Assembly: GCA_038531745.1 (NCBI GenBank) | Contig: JBCBBJ010000001.1 | Span: forward strand, 186,001-250,000 | Reading direction: 5' to 3' | DNA: 64,000 nucleotides | Source of the DNA: CALLPQ01 sp038531745 | GTDB taxonomy: Bacteria > Pseudomonadota > Alphaproteobacteria > Caulobacterales > Parvularculaceae | In this document: positions 43,464-53,389 of the stretch, piece by piece | Numbering within the stretch: the stretch's first letter is position 1 | Layout of the letters: each line of letters opens with the position of its first letter | Notes under the pieces: model-generated | The model's input: the letters and a program-made list of their open reading frames with translations, nothing else | What the model was told of the DNA's origin: nothing | Database searches by the model: none | Program-made: the position numbers and the translations under genes

Positions 43464-44477
43464 GTGAATTTTGACAGCATCCTGACCCTATCACCGCACG
43501 CCACCGGAAAACAGCATTTGCCTGAGACAACGCCGCCCCCGCCCACGGTCATTTTGATTGCCGGGCCCACTGCCAGTGGTAAATCAGATTTGGCACTCGC
43601 GCTCGCCAATCGTCTGGGGGCGGATATTATTAACGCTGACGCCTCGCAGGTTTATGGGGATCTGCCTCTCTTAAGTGCGCGGCCCGGTGACGAAGAATTG
43701 GCTCAGGCGGCGCATCATCTTTACGGACATGTGGATGGGGCCACCCGCTATTCAGTGGGCCAATGGTCCCGCGATGTGGCGGTTACGCTTGCTGATTGCG
43801 CGCGGCGACAAGTGGCCGCCATCATGGTTGGGGGCACCGGGCTTTATTTTCGCGCCTTGGAATCGGGGCTTTCGCCCATCCCCGCTGTGCCCGATGCGAT
43901 TATGCGCGACGGCATGGCGCACTATGATGAAATGGGTGCTGAAGCGTTTGCAGCGGAGGTCATTGCCGTTGACCCACCCATGGTGCGCCTTGCCCCCAAT
44001 GACCGCCAACGCCTGGTGCGTGCATGGTCGGTATACCGCCATTCTGGCACGCCGCTATCGGTATTTCAGGCGGCGCCGGGCGAACCGGTCTTGCAGAGCC
44101 CGCCCACGGCGCGGCTTGTCCTAATGCCCGACCGCAATGCCCTTTACGATCGGTGCGATCACCGGTTTGAGGCAATGCTGGCGGCCGGGGCGCTGGCTGA
44201 GGTGGCAGCCTTAAAGGCGCGGAAGCTGTCACCAACATTGCCGGTCATGTCGGCGCTGGGGGCGCGCGAGCTCATGGATCATCTTGCCGGTTCCACCAGC
44301 CTCGACGCAGCAACGGCGCTCGCCCAGCGCAATACGCGCCGCTTTGCCAAACGCCAGATGACATGGTTCCGAAATCAAACCGCTACGTGGCCCATAGCGC
44401 CCAATATTGATGCCGCCCTGGAAAGGGTGCTGGACCAATTGCCAGCAGGGATAAAAGAGGCACGCAACTTAAGATGA
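43464..44477 (+). CDS. miaA: tRNA dimethylallyltransferase MiaA
   Basis: Adds dimethylallyl to A37 of tRNAs reading U-starting codons. P-loop AGPTASGKSDLALALA, NADASQVYGDLPLLSARP, YSVGQWSRD and GGTGLYFRAL are typical. The start is unsettled: GTG 43464 (337 aa) leaves only 18 bases to the divergent serB start, while TTG 43518 (319 aa) has CCGGAAA upstream and is equally possible. No ATG fits. Confidence 0.92.
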   Translation: MNFDSILTLSPHATGKQHLPETTPPPPTVILIAGPTASGKSDLALALANRLGADIINADASQVYGDLPLLSARPGDEELAQAAHHLYGHVDGATRYSVGQWSRDVAVTLADCARRQVAAIMVGGTGLYFRALESGLSPIPAVPDAIMRDGMAHYDEMGAEAFAAEVIAVDPPMVRLAPNDRQRLVRAWSVYRHSGTPLSVFQAAPGEPVLQSPPTARLVLMPDRNALYDRCDHRFEAMLAAGALAEVAALKARKLSPTLPVMSALGARELMDHLAGSTSLDAATALAQRNTRRFAKRQMTWFRNQTATWPIAPNIDAALERVLDQLPAGIKEARNLR

Positions 44478-44560
44478 CAGCCAAAAGGAACCCGCGCGCC
44501 CCCCCGCTTGCGCGCGGGGGTTAGCCTGATATCCTAAGGGCAGGTTGAGCAGGGTCTTTC

Positions 44561-45295
44561 ATGGTTGAGTTTTTCAAGATCTGGGGTGAGGCATTTTCAC
44601 GGATGGACCAGAAAAGCTGGGCCTCCCTCGGGGTGTCCGCCTTGCTTCTGGCGGGTCTTTTGACGGTATATTTTTTTGGCCAGCAATGGCTGCATCTTGA
44701 TGGTGCGGGCACCGGCGGCGTTTCGGAATTGATGGCCCGGGCCGGCGCGGCCCCATTGGCATTACTGGCGGTAATCGTTATTTTTGTCTTGCTCGCCATG
44801 ACCGGCTTTCCGCAGGTTTTGTTGATCACGGCCAGTGTGTTGACATTCGGGGCAGTTACCGGGGCTGCCTATGCGTGGATCGCCACCATGGTAAGCGCCT
44901 CCGTCACATTCTTCCTTGGCCATTTGATGGGCGCGAATTGGGTGGCGCGGCTAAACGGTCGTCGCGCCCAGACAATAACGGCGTTTTTGGAACGCCGCGG
45001 GATCGTCGCCAGCGGGTTGATCCGCGTTATTCCGTCTGCGCCCTTTATCGTGATTAATTCCGCCGCTGGGGCAACGCATCTGCCATATTGGAAGTTTCTG
45101 TTGGGTACCGGCATCGGGATCGTGCCCAAGATTGCGCTGGTTGCCGGCATAGGTGCGGTGATACCTGATTGGGCCCCATGGTTTCAAGGGGCCGAGGCCG
45201 GTGCCGCGTCAATTGCTGATGTTTTGATCGAAGGCTCAGCAAATCATTATTTAATACCTGTACTGATTTTTCTCATCTGGCTTGGCCTGATTTAG
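44561..45295 (+). CDS. TVP38/TMEM64 family membrane protein
   Basis: 244 aa, five to six membrane segments with the VTT/SNARE-associated domain: GFPQVLLITASVLTFGAVTG, AYAWIATMVSASVTFFLG, RVIPSAPFIVINSAAGAT and WKFLLGTGIGIVPKIALV. The family is linked to lipid scrambling or transport; the role here is not known. A GC-rich hairpin without T-run lies between miaA and this gene. Confidence 0.85.
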   Translation: MVEFFKIWGEAFSRMDQKSWASLGVSALLLAGLLTVYFFGQQWLHLDGAGTGGVSELMARAGAAPLALLAVIVIFVLLAMTGFPQVLLITASVLTFGAVTGAAYAWIATMVSASVTFFLGHLMGANWVARLNGRRAQTITAFLERRGIVASGLIRVIPSAPFIVINSAAGATHLPYWKFLLGTGIGIVPKIALVAGIGAVIPDWAPWFQGAEAGAASIADVLIEGSANHYLIPVLIFLIWLGLI

Positions 45296-45504
45296 GGCCG
45301 GTGGCCATCAGGCCTGCCATACGGGCCACAAGGCGCGCGCGCCGCACCCAGGAAACCGAAATAGACCTGCCAAAAACACGCGTAAAAACAACGGTGAATT
45401 TACCAAAATTCCATGTTTTGTTGACGATTTGGGAACCGATTATGGTTAACGTTAGTCTCGAATTGAGACACAACGATCTTCACAACGCGTAAGGACTGCC
45501 CCCC

Positions 45505-46545
45505 ATGCTCTCAACCTTGTTCGGGATGCTCTCGGCTGACATGGCCATCGACCTCGGCACCGCCAACACCCTTGTTTATGTGAAAGGGCGCGGTGTCGTT
45601 TTGAATGAGCCCTCTGTAGTGGCAATTGAATCGCGTGGTGGCAAAAAGCTGGTGCGCGCGGTGGGTGATGAGGCAAAGGAAATGCTGGGCCGCACACCGG
45701 GAGAGATTGAGGCGATCCGGCCCATGCGGGACGGCGTCATCGCCGACTTCGAAGTGGCCGAAGCCATGATCAAGCATTTTATTAAAAAAGTGCATCGTGG
45801 CCGTTCTTTTGCCAGCCCGCGGATTGTTGTGTGCGTACCGTCGGGCGCCACCGCCGTTGAGCGCCGGGCGATCCAGGAATCGGCATTATCGGCGGGCGCT
45901 CGCAAGGTTGAATTGATCGAAGAACCCATGGCCGCGGCCATCGGCGCGGGGCTGCCCGTGACTGATCCCACGGGCTCCATGGTTGTGGATATCGGTGGGG
46001 GTACGACGGAGGTGGCGGTGCTGTCGCTTGGCGGCATCGTCTACTCCCGTTCGGTCCGCGTGGGCGGCGATAAGATGGATGATGCGATCATCGCTTACAT
46101 CCGGCGCATGTATAATCTCCTAATCGGTGAAGCCTCCGCCGAACGGATCAAGAAAGAAGTGGGCTCAGCGCTGATCCCCAATGAGGGTACGGGCATTACC
46201 ATTCAGATTAAAGGACGCGATCTCATGCACGGCGTGCCAAAAGAGGTGCGCATTGGCGAAGCGCAAATTGCCGAAGCGCTTGCGGAACCGGTTGCCCAGA
46301 TTGTTGAGGCCGTGCGCGTGGCGTTGGAGGCAACACCGCCGGAACTGGCCGCTGACATTGTTGATACGGGCATCATGCTCACGGGCGGCGGCGCCCTGTT
46401 ACGCAATCTTGATCAGGTACTACGCGATGAAACCGGCTTGCCCGTCTCCGTTGCTGATGATCCTTTATCGTGCGTTGCGTTGGGTACCGGCGCAGCGCTG
46501 GAGAATAATCGCGAAATGCGCGGTGTCTTGTCCTCCGCCATTTAG
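45505..46545 (+). CDS. mreB: Rod shape-determining protein MreB
   Basis: Bacterial actin (346 aa) that guides lateral wall synthesis. It starts MLSTLFGMLSADMAIDLGTA (amphipathic membrane-binding start), has phosphate motifs DLGTANTLVYVKG and VDIGGGTTEVAVLSLGG, and adenosine motif LTGGGALLRNLD. First gene of the mreBCD-mrdA-rodA cluster; the host is therefore probably rod-shaped or elongating. Confidence 0.97.
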   Translation: MLSTLFGMLSADMAIDLGTANTLVYVKGRGVVLNEPSVVAIESRGGKKLVRAVGDEAKEMLGRTPGEIEAIRPMRDGVIADFEVAEAMIKHFIKKVHRGRSFASPRIVVCVPSGATAVERRAIQESALSAGARKVELIEEPMAAAIGAGLPVTDPTGSMVVDIGGGTTEVAVLSLGGIVYSRSVRVGGDKMDDAIIAYIRRMYNLLIGEASAERIKKEVGSALIPNEGTGITIQIKGRDLMHGVPKEVRIGEAQIAEALAEPVAQIVEAVRVALEATPPELAADIVDTGIMLTGGGALLRNLDQVLRDETGLPVSVADDPLSCVALGTGAALENNREMRGVLSSAI

Positions 46546-46681
46546 GCGTCACGGCTTACGCCTAAATCTGCGGCTAGGCATAGGCGAAAGCGCACAGGAA
46601 TGGCGGCGGCGTAGTTGCGTCTGTTGCAAACCCAACTAGACTTAGCGCCGTACAGACGCGCTTCGGGAACACCATTGCCAC

Positions 46682-47626
46682 ATGGAGATTTTGGGAGAAA
46701 ACAGCCGCGAAGGGTTGGGCCGCAAAACGCCGCCACGGATCACGCTGATCGTGTTTCTGGTCGCATCATTGTTTTTGCTTCTCTCCAGTTTCTATACAGC
46801 CGAAGCCTCAATTTTCAAAAAAGCCCGCGCCAGCATTCTTGAGGCTGCGGCACCTATCCTCTCACTCCTGTCGGCGCCGATTAATGGGGTCAGCACGGTG
46901 GTGGGCGAGGTGCATGACTATTTTGATGTGGTGGAAGAAAACCGGGCCTTGCGTCAGGAAAATGCTGAATTGCGCCAATGGATGGAAGAAGCCTTGGCGT
47001 TGCGGGATGTTGTGGCCGTCTATGAGGGCCTGCAAACCTATCAACCCGCGCCGGAAACCCGGCCCATCGACGCCCATGTGATCGGCGATAGCAATGATGC
47101 CTTCGTAAAATCCATGGTCGTCAATGCCGGGGGGCGCAATCGCATCAAGGAAGGCTTTGCGGTTGTCAATGAAGCGGGCCTCGTGGGCCGGATTATTGAT
47201 GTGAGTAACCGCGCATCACGGGTTCTTCTGCTTACGGATATTCAGAGCCGCGTACCGGTCTATGTTGACGGTGCCGCGTTTGAAGGCATCCTCACTGGGC
47301 GCAGTCGCCAACGCCCCGTCATCAGATTTACCCGCACGGTGCTCGAAGCACCCGTGCCTGAGGGCGCGGCGGTGTTTACCTCGGGCGCGGGCGGTGTGAT
47401 CCCCCGGGGCCTGCCGGTGGGTACGGTTGCGCGTATTGATGACGACACAATCGAAATTGATCTTTATGCCGATTATACACAAACCCGGTTGGTGAGGGTC
47501 CTTGACTATCAGTTTCCGGTGACGGTCAGCAACGAGCCGGGAATTGGCGCGCCCGGTGGTGGCACCGCAGAGGCGATTGCGGCAACACCAAACGCTGCGA
47601 GCCCGAATAGTGGAGAGCCACAATAA
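46682..47626 (+). CDS. mreC: Rod shape-determining protein MreC
   Basis: Single-pass inner-membrane protein with a periplasmic coiled coil (314 aa). A membrane helix (ITLIVFLVASLFLLLSSFY) is followed by a coiled coil (VVEENRALRQENAELRQWME) and the beta-barrel domain with VVNAGGRNRIKEGFAVVNE and GLVGRIIDVSNRASRVLLLT. The stop overlaps the mreD start by one base. Confidence 0.96.
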   Translation: MEILGENSREGLGRKTPPRITLIVFLVASLFLLLSSFYTAEASIFKKARASILEAAAPILSLLSAPINGVSTVVGEVHDYFDVVEENRALRQENAELRQWMEEALALRDVVAVYEGLQTYQPAPETRPIDAHVIGDSNDAFVKSMVVNAGGRNRIKEGFAVVNEAGLVGRIIDVSNRASRVLLLTDIQSRVPVYVDGAAFEGILTGRSRQRPVIRFTRTVLEAPVPEGAAVFTSGAGGVIPRGLPVGTVARIDDDTIEIDLYADYTQTRLVRVLDYQFPVTVSNEPGIGAPGGGTAEAIAATPNAASPNSGEPQ

Positions 47627-48138
47627 TGGCTGAACGGGCCGAAACCGTCGGGCGGTTTGTCACCAATAGTACGCCTTTTGCGCTTGGTCTTTTTGGGGTG
47701 ATCGCGCTGGCCTTACCGGTGCGCCTAGCGGAGGGGATCGTGCCCATGCCGATCCTGCCCCTCGTGATGATCTATTTCTGGACGCTTTATGAGCCGGAAA
47801 AACTGCCCGCTTCACTTGTCTTTGTGCTCGGTCTTTTACAGGACGCGCTTGGGGGCGGGCCCTTTGGTTTATGGTCGATGGTGTATTTGCTTGTCCAATA
47901 TGGGGTCCTTTCCCAGCGGGGCTATTTTCTCGGCCGGGATATGAAAGTTGTGTGGCTGGGTTTCGCAATTGTTGCGGTGACGTCCGGTATTTTTGTCTGG
48001 CTCGTGCTCAGCCTTATTGCGCGGGGCCTTTTGCCGCTTTCCGGCATAAGTGTGCAGATTTTGGTGACGATTTGTGTATATCCTTTATTGGGCGCGGGGT
48101 TCCGGACTATTCGCCGAACCGTTCTGGCGGATAGCTAA
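47626..48138 (+). CDS. mreD: Rod shape-determining protein MreD
   Basis: Small inner-membrane protein (170 aa, five or six helices). Weakly conserved as usual, but PMPILPLVMIYFWTLYEP and LVFVLGLLQDALGGGPFGL match the family, and position between mreC and mrdA supports it. Confidence 0.93.
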   Translation: MAERAETVGRFVTNSTPFALGLFGVIALALPVRLAEGIVPMPILPLVMIYFWTLYEPEKLPASLVFVLGLLQDALGGGPFGLWSMVYLLVQYGVLSQRGYFLGRDMKVVWLGFAIVAVTSGIFVWLVLSLIARGLLPLSGISVQILVTICVYPLLGAGFRTIRRTVLADS

Positions 48139-48155
48139 AACAAGCGGAGAGTAGC

Positions 48156-50099
48156 GTGAATTTAGGCTCCCATGATCCCGAACGCGAAAAGACTTTTAAG
48201 CGGCGGACGTTTTTATTTAGCGGCGGCTTGATTGCCCTTTTTGGCGGGGTCACTTACCGGCTTGCGCAACTGCAACTGGTGGAGCACGAGCGCTACGCCA
48301 ACCTTGCGCGGGAGAACCAGTTTAACCGCCGCCTGCTGACCCCGTTGCGCGGGGAGATTGTGGATCGTTTTGGCACGGTGATCGCCAGCAATCGCAAGAA
48401 TTTCCGTGTGCTGCTTATCCCCGAACAAACCCGCAATGTTGGCGATACGCTCGATGCGTTGGAAGGCTATATTGATATCAGCGCCGAAAAACGCGCCCGT
48501 ATCCTGCGTCAAATCCGACGTCTCGGTCGGTTCACGCCCGTTGAAATCGCCAATAATCTCGATTGGGACACGTTCTCAAAGATCAATTATCAGGTGCCGC
48601 ATCTGCCCGGCGTTATTCCGGAGGAGGGGCGTACCCGCGATTATCCTTTGGGCAATGGGTCGGCTTTTGTGATCGGTTATGTGGGGTCACCCAATGATCG
48701 TGATTTGCAAGATCCGGCGCTTTCGCCAACCGAGCGCAAGATGCTGCGCGAGCCCGGTTTTAAGGTGGGCCGCGAGGGTCTTGAAAAGCGGTATGATGAC
48801 GAATTACGCGGCAAGGCCGGTGAAAAACTCGTCAAGGTCAACGCCCATGGCCGGGTAATTGACGAAATCGATGATGGCATGACCCCGCCGGAGCAAGGTC
48901 AACAGCTTGCACTCACCATCGATAGCGAACTCCAAATGGCTGCCATGGAGGCATTGGGCGATCAAAGCGGTTCGGCGGTTGTTGTTGATGTAAAGACAGG
49001 TGAAATTCTTGTGCTTGCCTCAACGCCGGCTTTTAACCCAAACGATTTTAATGTGGGTATTGATCCGGGGCTTTGGCGCTCCTTAAACAGTGATGCCACC
49101 AAACCGCTCGTGAACAAACCGCTCAGCGGTGTCTATCCGCCAGCCTCAACCTTCAAACTGATCAGTGCGATTGCTGCGCAGGAAGCGGGCATTCCCACCT
49201 CCTTTGGTGTGCGTTGTCGCGGGTCAATCCGCTATGGCGGCAACACCCATCGCTGCTGGAAAACCCATGGCTGGGTCGATATGCGCGGGGCGATCAAACA
49301 TTCGTGCGACGTCTTTTTCTATGAGGTGGCTAAGAAGCTTGAGATTGATTTGCTGGCAAAAGTGGCCCGTGAATTTGGCCTGGGCCAAGTGTTTGAAATT
49401 GGCATCCCCGGCCAGAAAAAAGGAATTATCCCCGACCGGGCGTGGAAGGCATCCTATTTCGCCAACAATCCGGAGAACCAGCAATGGTTTGGCGGCGAAA
49501 CCCTGTCGGTTATTATTGGTCAGGGCTATGTGACCTCAACGCCGTTGCAATTGGCGATCATGGCGGCGCGGATTGCCACAGGCCGGACGATCCGGCCAAG
49601 CTTGGTTCGCGGCGTTGGCGAAACGCTGGTGCCCACGCCCGATGCCGCGCCGTTAGAGGTAAACCCGAAATTTCTCAATGTGGTGCGCGCCGGCATGGAT
49701 GCGGTGGTCAACGAGGTCGGCGGCACGGCCCGGCGCTCCCGGCTTGATCTGCCCGACATGAAGGGCGTCACCATGGCTGGCAAGACCGGCACCGGTCAGG
49801 TGGCGAGCCTACAACGTGACCCGAAAACCGGCCGTATCCTGAAGAATGAGGAGCTGCCGCGCCATTTGCGCGACCACGCCTTGTTTGTTTCTTTCGCGCC
49901 CGTTGATAATCCGCGTTACGCCTGCGCCATCGTTGTTGAGCACGGCGCCAGTGGCTCGCGTGCCGCCGCGCCCGTTGCCAAAAAGGTTATGGAGGCGGTT
50001 ATGAAAAAAGACCCCGCCCTGCGCCCCGCTTATGACCCGCGTATCGTCGCCCAAGCACCAGGTGGAACCGGGGCGACAGTACGGGGGCAAAAAACGTGA
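48156..50099 (+). CDS. mrdA: Penicillin-binding protein 2 (transpeptidase)
   Basis: Class B PBP that cross-links peptidoglycan during elongation (647 aa). One N-terminal membrane helix (FLFSGGLIALFGGVTYRLA), a pedestal domain, and the transpeptidase domain with the active Ser331 in PPASTFKLIS, and KTGTGQ at Lys543. GTG start with GGAG upstream. It overlaps rodA by 4 bases. Confidence 0.96.
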   Translation: MNLGSHDPEREKTFKRRTFLFSGGLIALFGGVTYRLAQLQLVEHERYANLARENQFNRRLLTPLRGEIVDRFGTVIASNRKNFRVLLIPEQTRNVGDTLDALEGYIDISAEKRARILRQIRRLGRFTPVEIANNLDWDTFSKINYQVPHLPGVIPEEGRTRDYPLGNGSAFVIGYVGSPNDRDLQDPALSPTERKMLREPGFKVGREGLEKRYDDELRGKAGEKLVKVNAHGRVIDEIDDGMTPPEQGQQLALTIDSELQMAAMEALGDQSGSAVVVDVKTGEILVLASTPAFNPNDFNVGIDPGLWRSLNSDATKPLVNKPLSGVYPPASTFKLISAIAAQEAGIPTSFGVRCRGSIRYGGNTHRCWKTHGWVDMRGAIKHSCDVFFYEVAKKLEIDLLAKVAREFGLGQVFEIGIPGQKKGIIPDRAWKASYFANNPENQQWFGGETLSVIIGQGYVTSTPLQLAIMAARIATGRTIRPSLVRGVGETLVPTPDAAPLEVNPKFLNVVRAGMDAVVNEVGGTARRSRLDLPDMKGVTMAGKTGTGQVASLQRDPKTGRILKNEELPRHLRDHALFVSFAPVDNPRYACAIVVEHGASGSRAAAPVAKKVMEAVMKKDPALRPAYDPRIVAQAPGGTGATVRGQKT

Positions 50100-51238
50100 C
50101 CCCATTAAGCGTGCCGCTCTCTTCGATCCTGTTGCAGTCCCCAACAAAGGGCCTGCGTGAGCGGGTGGGTCAGATCAATTGGCTGCTTGTCTTCCTGCTG
50201 TGTGCCATTGCGGGCGTTGGCGTTGCGACGCTCTATTCGGTGGCTGGCGGCAGTTTTCAACCCTGGGCATTCAAACACTCTGTTCGTTTTGGTGCCGCAC
50301 TTGTCCTGATGCTGATCGTCGGTCTGGTAAGTATCCGCTTTTGGATGAAGCTTGCTTATCCGATTTATTTTGCTGCTCTCCTGGCGCTCGCGGCTGTTCC
50401 TTTCATTGGTGCGGTCAATATGGGCGCGCAGCGGTGGATTGAAATTGGCAGCTTCCAGTTTCAACCATCCGAAGTGATGAAAATCGGTCTCGTTATGGCG
50501 CTCGCGCGTTACTACCATGCGATCCGCGTCGATCAGGTTTCCCATCTTCTTTATCTATTGCCGCCGCTCGCCATGATTGCCGCGCCGGTGGGGCTTGTCT
50601 TTATTCAGCCAGATCTCGGCACCGCGATCTTGCTGGCGGCCACCGGACTTTCGATTATCCTGGCGGCGGGCTTATCCTGGCGGATTGCGTTTCTCGGCGG
50701 GCTCGCGGCGGTTGTTGGGGCCTATTTCGCCTACCGATTTGATATTCTGAAGCAGTATCAGATCGACCGTATCCTGACCTTTCTTGATCCCGACCGAGAC
50801 CCCCTCGGCCAGGGCTATCATCTGTTGCAGTCTAAAACTGCCATTGGGTCCGGCGGGCTTGGCGGCCAAGGCTGGATGGAGGGCACACAAAGTCAGTTAA
50901 AGTTTTTGCCGGAGATGGAGACGGACTTTATCTTTACGGTCTTCGGGGAAGAGTTCGGCTTTATCGGCGCGGTATGCCTCCTCGGGCTTTATCTTACCGT
51001 AATTCTCACGGGCCTTGGTATTGCCATGCGCGCTAAATCTCACTTCGCGCGCCTCACCTCCACGGGTGTTTGTGTCACCTTTGCGCTTTATGTCCTGATC
51101 AATACCGGCATGGTCATGGGCATGGCCCCGGTTGTTGGGGTGCCCCTGCCGCTCGTCTCCAATGGCGGAACGGTGATGCTAACGATCATGGCGGGCTTCG
51201 GCTTTGTGATGAGTAGTCACATTTATCACGATCAATAA
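50096..51238 (+). CDS. rodA: Peptidoglycan glycosyltransferase RodA
   Basis: SEDS-family polymerase partner of PBP2 (380 aa, ten helices). Hallmarks are GAQRWIEIGSFQFQPSEVMK, VFIQPDLGTAILL, GLGGQGWMEGTQSQLKFLPE, TDFIFTVFGEEFGFIG and VVGVPLPLVSNGG. GTG start lies in the mrdA stop (GTGA). Confidence 0.97.
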   Translation: MTPLSVPLSSILLQSPTKGLRERVGQINWLLVFLLCAIAGVGVATLYSVAGGSFQPWAFKHSVRFGAALVLMLIVGLVSIRFWMKLAYPIYFAALLALAAVPFIGAVNMGAQRWIEIGSFQFQPSEVMKIGLVMALARYYHAIRVDQVSHLLYLLPPLAMIAAPVGLVFIQPDLGTAILLAATGLSIILAAGLSWRIAFLGGLAAVVGAYFAYRFDILKQYQIDRILTFLDPDRDPLGQGYHLLQSKTAIGSGGLGGQGWMEGTQSQLKFLPEMETDFIFTVFGEEFGFIGAVCLLGLYLTVILTGLGIAMRAKSHFARLTSTGVCVTFALYVLINTGMVMGMAPVVGVPLPLVSNGGTVMLTIMAGFGFVMSSHIYHDQ

Positions 51239-51418
51239 CGCGCGCGGTGGGTTCGTGATTGAACTGCGGCCAATACCCTCCATGGTAAGGATACCCCAAT
51301 GTCGGGGCATGCTTTTACCGGTTTGAGAATGTTCATTTAAGCGCGGCAGTTCGCAACCGGCTAGCTAATTCGAAAGCGCGCGCCTAAACGGGTAGGACGG
51401 CGAGAAAAGAGGATTGGC

Positions 51419-53389
51419 ATGGTTGTAAAAATGACCCGCGAGGGTTCCCTTTTTCTGATTGAGATGGACAGCCCGCCCGTCAATGCGTTGGGCCACGCCG
51501 TGCGAACCGGCCTGATGGCCGCAATTGATGAAGTTGATGGCGACGAGACCATTACCGCGGTTGTTCTTACGGGAACCGGAAAATTCTTCAGCGCGGGCGC
51601 GGACATCACCGAATTCGGCAAACCGATGCCGGAGCCTTATCTGCCCGCCGTGTTGGCGCGCCTTGAAAAATGCCGCGTGCCGGTTGTTGCCGCCATCAAT
51701 GGCACGGCATTGGGCGGCGGCCTCGAAACGGCCTTGGCGTGCCGCTTTCGGATTGGCAGTCCCGCCGCAAGGCTTGGCTTGCCGGAAGTGAATTTGGGCT
51801 TGATCCCCGGCGCCGGCGGTACCCAGCGTTTGCCGCGTTTGGTGGGCATGAAACATGGTGCCGCTTTTGTCTCCAGCGGCAAGCCCGTTGACGCGGCTTA
51901 CGCCCAAAAAATCGGCCTCCTGGACCAGATTGCCAAAGGCGATGTTACTGCCACAGCAAAACAGTTTGCGTTGGGTATTGCTGGCGACGCTGTCCGCCCG
52001 GCCCTTTGTGATGTGGCGGCGCCCGCTGACTTTGATGAGGCTTGGCTTGATGACTATATCGTCGGGGTAAAGAGCAAAGCACGGGGGCAAACATCGCCCC
52101 TCGCAACGCTGGAGGCTGTGCGCGCGACGGGCACTTTGCCGTTTGAAGACGGTATGCAGCGGGAGCGTGAGATCTTCGCCGACTGCATGGCCTCTGACCA
52201 GCGGGCGGGACTCGTCCATGCGTTTTTTGCCGAGCGACAAAATAAAAAACTCGAGATTTTGAAAACCGGCACGCCGCGCGATGTGCGCACTGTTGGTATT
52301 CTGGGCGCTGGCACCATGGGCAGCGGGATTGCCATCGCCTGTGCGTCGGCAGGTTACATCGTCAAGCTTTATGACGTTGACGCGCAGGCCGCCGAAAAAG
52401 GCCTCGCCCGGATTAAATCTGCCTTGATGGATAATATTGCAAAGGGCCGTTTGTCCGCGGAAAAGGGCGAGGCAGCATTGGCCAGTGTTACAGCCATATC
52501 GACTCTCAATGATCTCGCCGATGCAAATCTCGTGATCGAAGCGGTGGTGGAAATCATGGACGTAAAGCGTCAGGTTTTCAGCGCCCTTGAAGACATCGTT
52601 GATACACAGACGATCCTGGCATCGAACACGTCTTATCTTGATATCAACGCCATTGCAGCGGGGGCGCAATATCCAGATCGGATCATCGGCATGCATTTTT
52701 TTAGCCCCGCCAATATCATGAAGCTGCTGGAGGTTATCGAGCCGGATAAGGCCAGCGCTGATGCGATTGCAACGGCCTTTGCGGTTGGTGACCGGCTTGG
52801 CAAAGTCTCGGTTCTGTCTGGCGTTTGCGACGGTTTTATTGGCAACCGTATTCTCAATGCCTATCGTCGGGAGGCAGAATATCTGCTGGAAGAGGGCGCC
52901 TTGCCCCAGGATGTTGATCGCGCCATGCGCGATTTTGGTATGCCCATGGGTCTGTTTCAGGTTGCCGATCTCGCCGGTCTTGATATCGGCTGGCACAATC
53001 GCCGCCGCGAGGATGCAACCCGTGACCCCAATGAGCGGTATGTGGATATTGCCGACAAGCTCTATGAGATGGGGCGTCTGGGCCAGAAAACCGGCGCTGG
53101 CTATTATCTGTACAAAGACGGTAATCGCCAGCCACAGATTGATCCGATCGTTGATGCGCTTGTCATTGATGCCTCGGCTCGCAAAGGCATTACCCGGCGC
53201 ACGGTGAGCGACGATGAAATCCGCACAAAGATTTTGCACGCGATGGTGGCCGAAGGACAAATAATCCTTGAAGAGGGTATCGCCAAACGGGCCAGCGATA
53301 TCGACCTCGTTTTGATCTATGGGTATGGTTTCCCCCGTTGGCGCGGTGGATTGATGTTTTATGGTGACCATGCGGGTCTCCTGGCGTGA
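51419..53389 (+). CDS. Bifunctional enoyl-CoA hydratase / 3-hydroxyacyl-CoA dehydrogenase (FadB/FadJ-like)
   Basis: Fatty acid beta-oxidation enzyme of 656 aa. The hydratase half (residues 1 to about 190) has FFSAGADITEF and both catalytic glutamates, Glu103 in GGGLETALA and Glu123 in LPEVNLGLIPGAGG. The NAD domain starts at GILGAGTMGSGIA (residue about 293); HFFSPANIMKLLEVI and SGVCDGFIGNRIL belong to the dehydrogenase. The usual partner thiolase gene is not adjacent. It is coupled to the next gene by a GTGA overlap. Confidence 0.93.
   Translation: MVVKMTREGSLFLIEMDSPPVNALGHAVRTGLMAAIDEVDGDETITAVVLTGTGKFFSAGADITEFGKPMPEPYLPAVLARLEKCRVPVVAAINGTALGGGLETALACRFRIGSPAARLGLPEVNLGLIPGAGGTQRLPRLVGMKHGAAFVSSGKPVDAAYAQKIGLLDQIAKGDVTATAKQFALGIAGDAVRPALCDVAAPADFDEAWLDDYIVGVKSKARGQTSPLATLEAVRATGTLPFEDGMQREREIFADCMASDQRAGLVHAFFAERQNKKLEILKTGTPRDVRTVGILGAGTMGSGIAIACASAGYIVKLYDVDAQAAEKGLARIKSALMDNIAKGRLSAEKGEAALASVTAISTLNDLADANLVIEAVVEIMDVKRQVFSALEDIVDTQTILASNTSYLDINAIAAGAQYPDRIIGMHFFSPANIMKLLEVIEPDKASADAIATAFAVGDRLGKVSVLSGVCDGFIGNRILNAYRREAEYLLEEGALPQDVDRAMRDFGMPMGLFQVADLAGLDIGWHNRRREDATRDPNERYVDIADKLYEMGRLGQKTGAGYYLYKDGNRQPQIDPIVDALVIDASARKGITRRTVSDDEIRTKILHAMVAEGQIILEEGIAKRASDIDLVLIYGYGFPRWRGGLMFYGDHAGLLA

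Noticed and set aside
44489..44521. GC-rich hairpin after miaA as a terminator
   Set aside because: Stem pairing is ambiguous within the C and G runs and no T-run follows.
45421..45446. TTGACG and TATGGT as the mreB promoter
   Set aside because: The spacer is only 14 bases, too short for a sigma-70 promoter.
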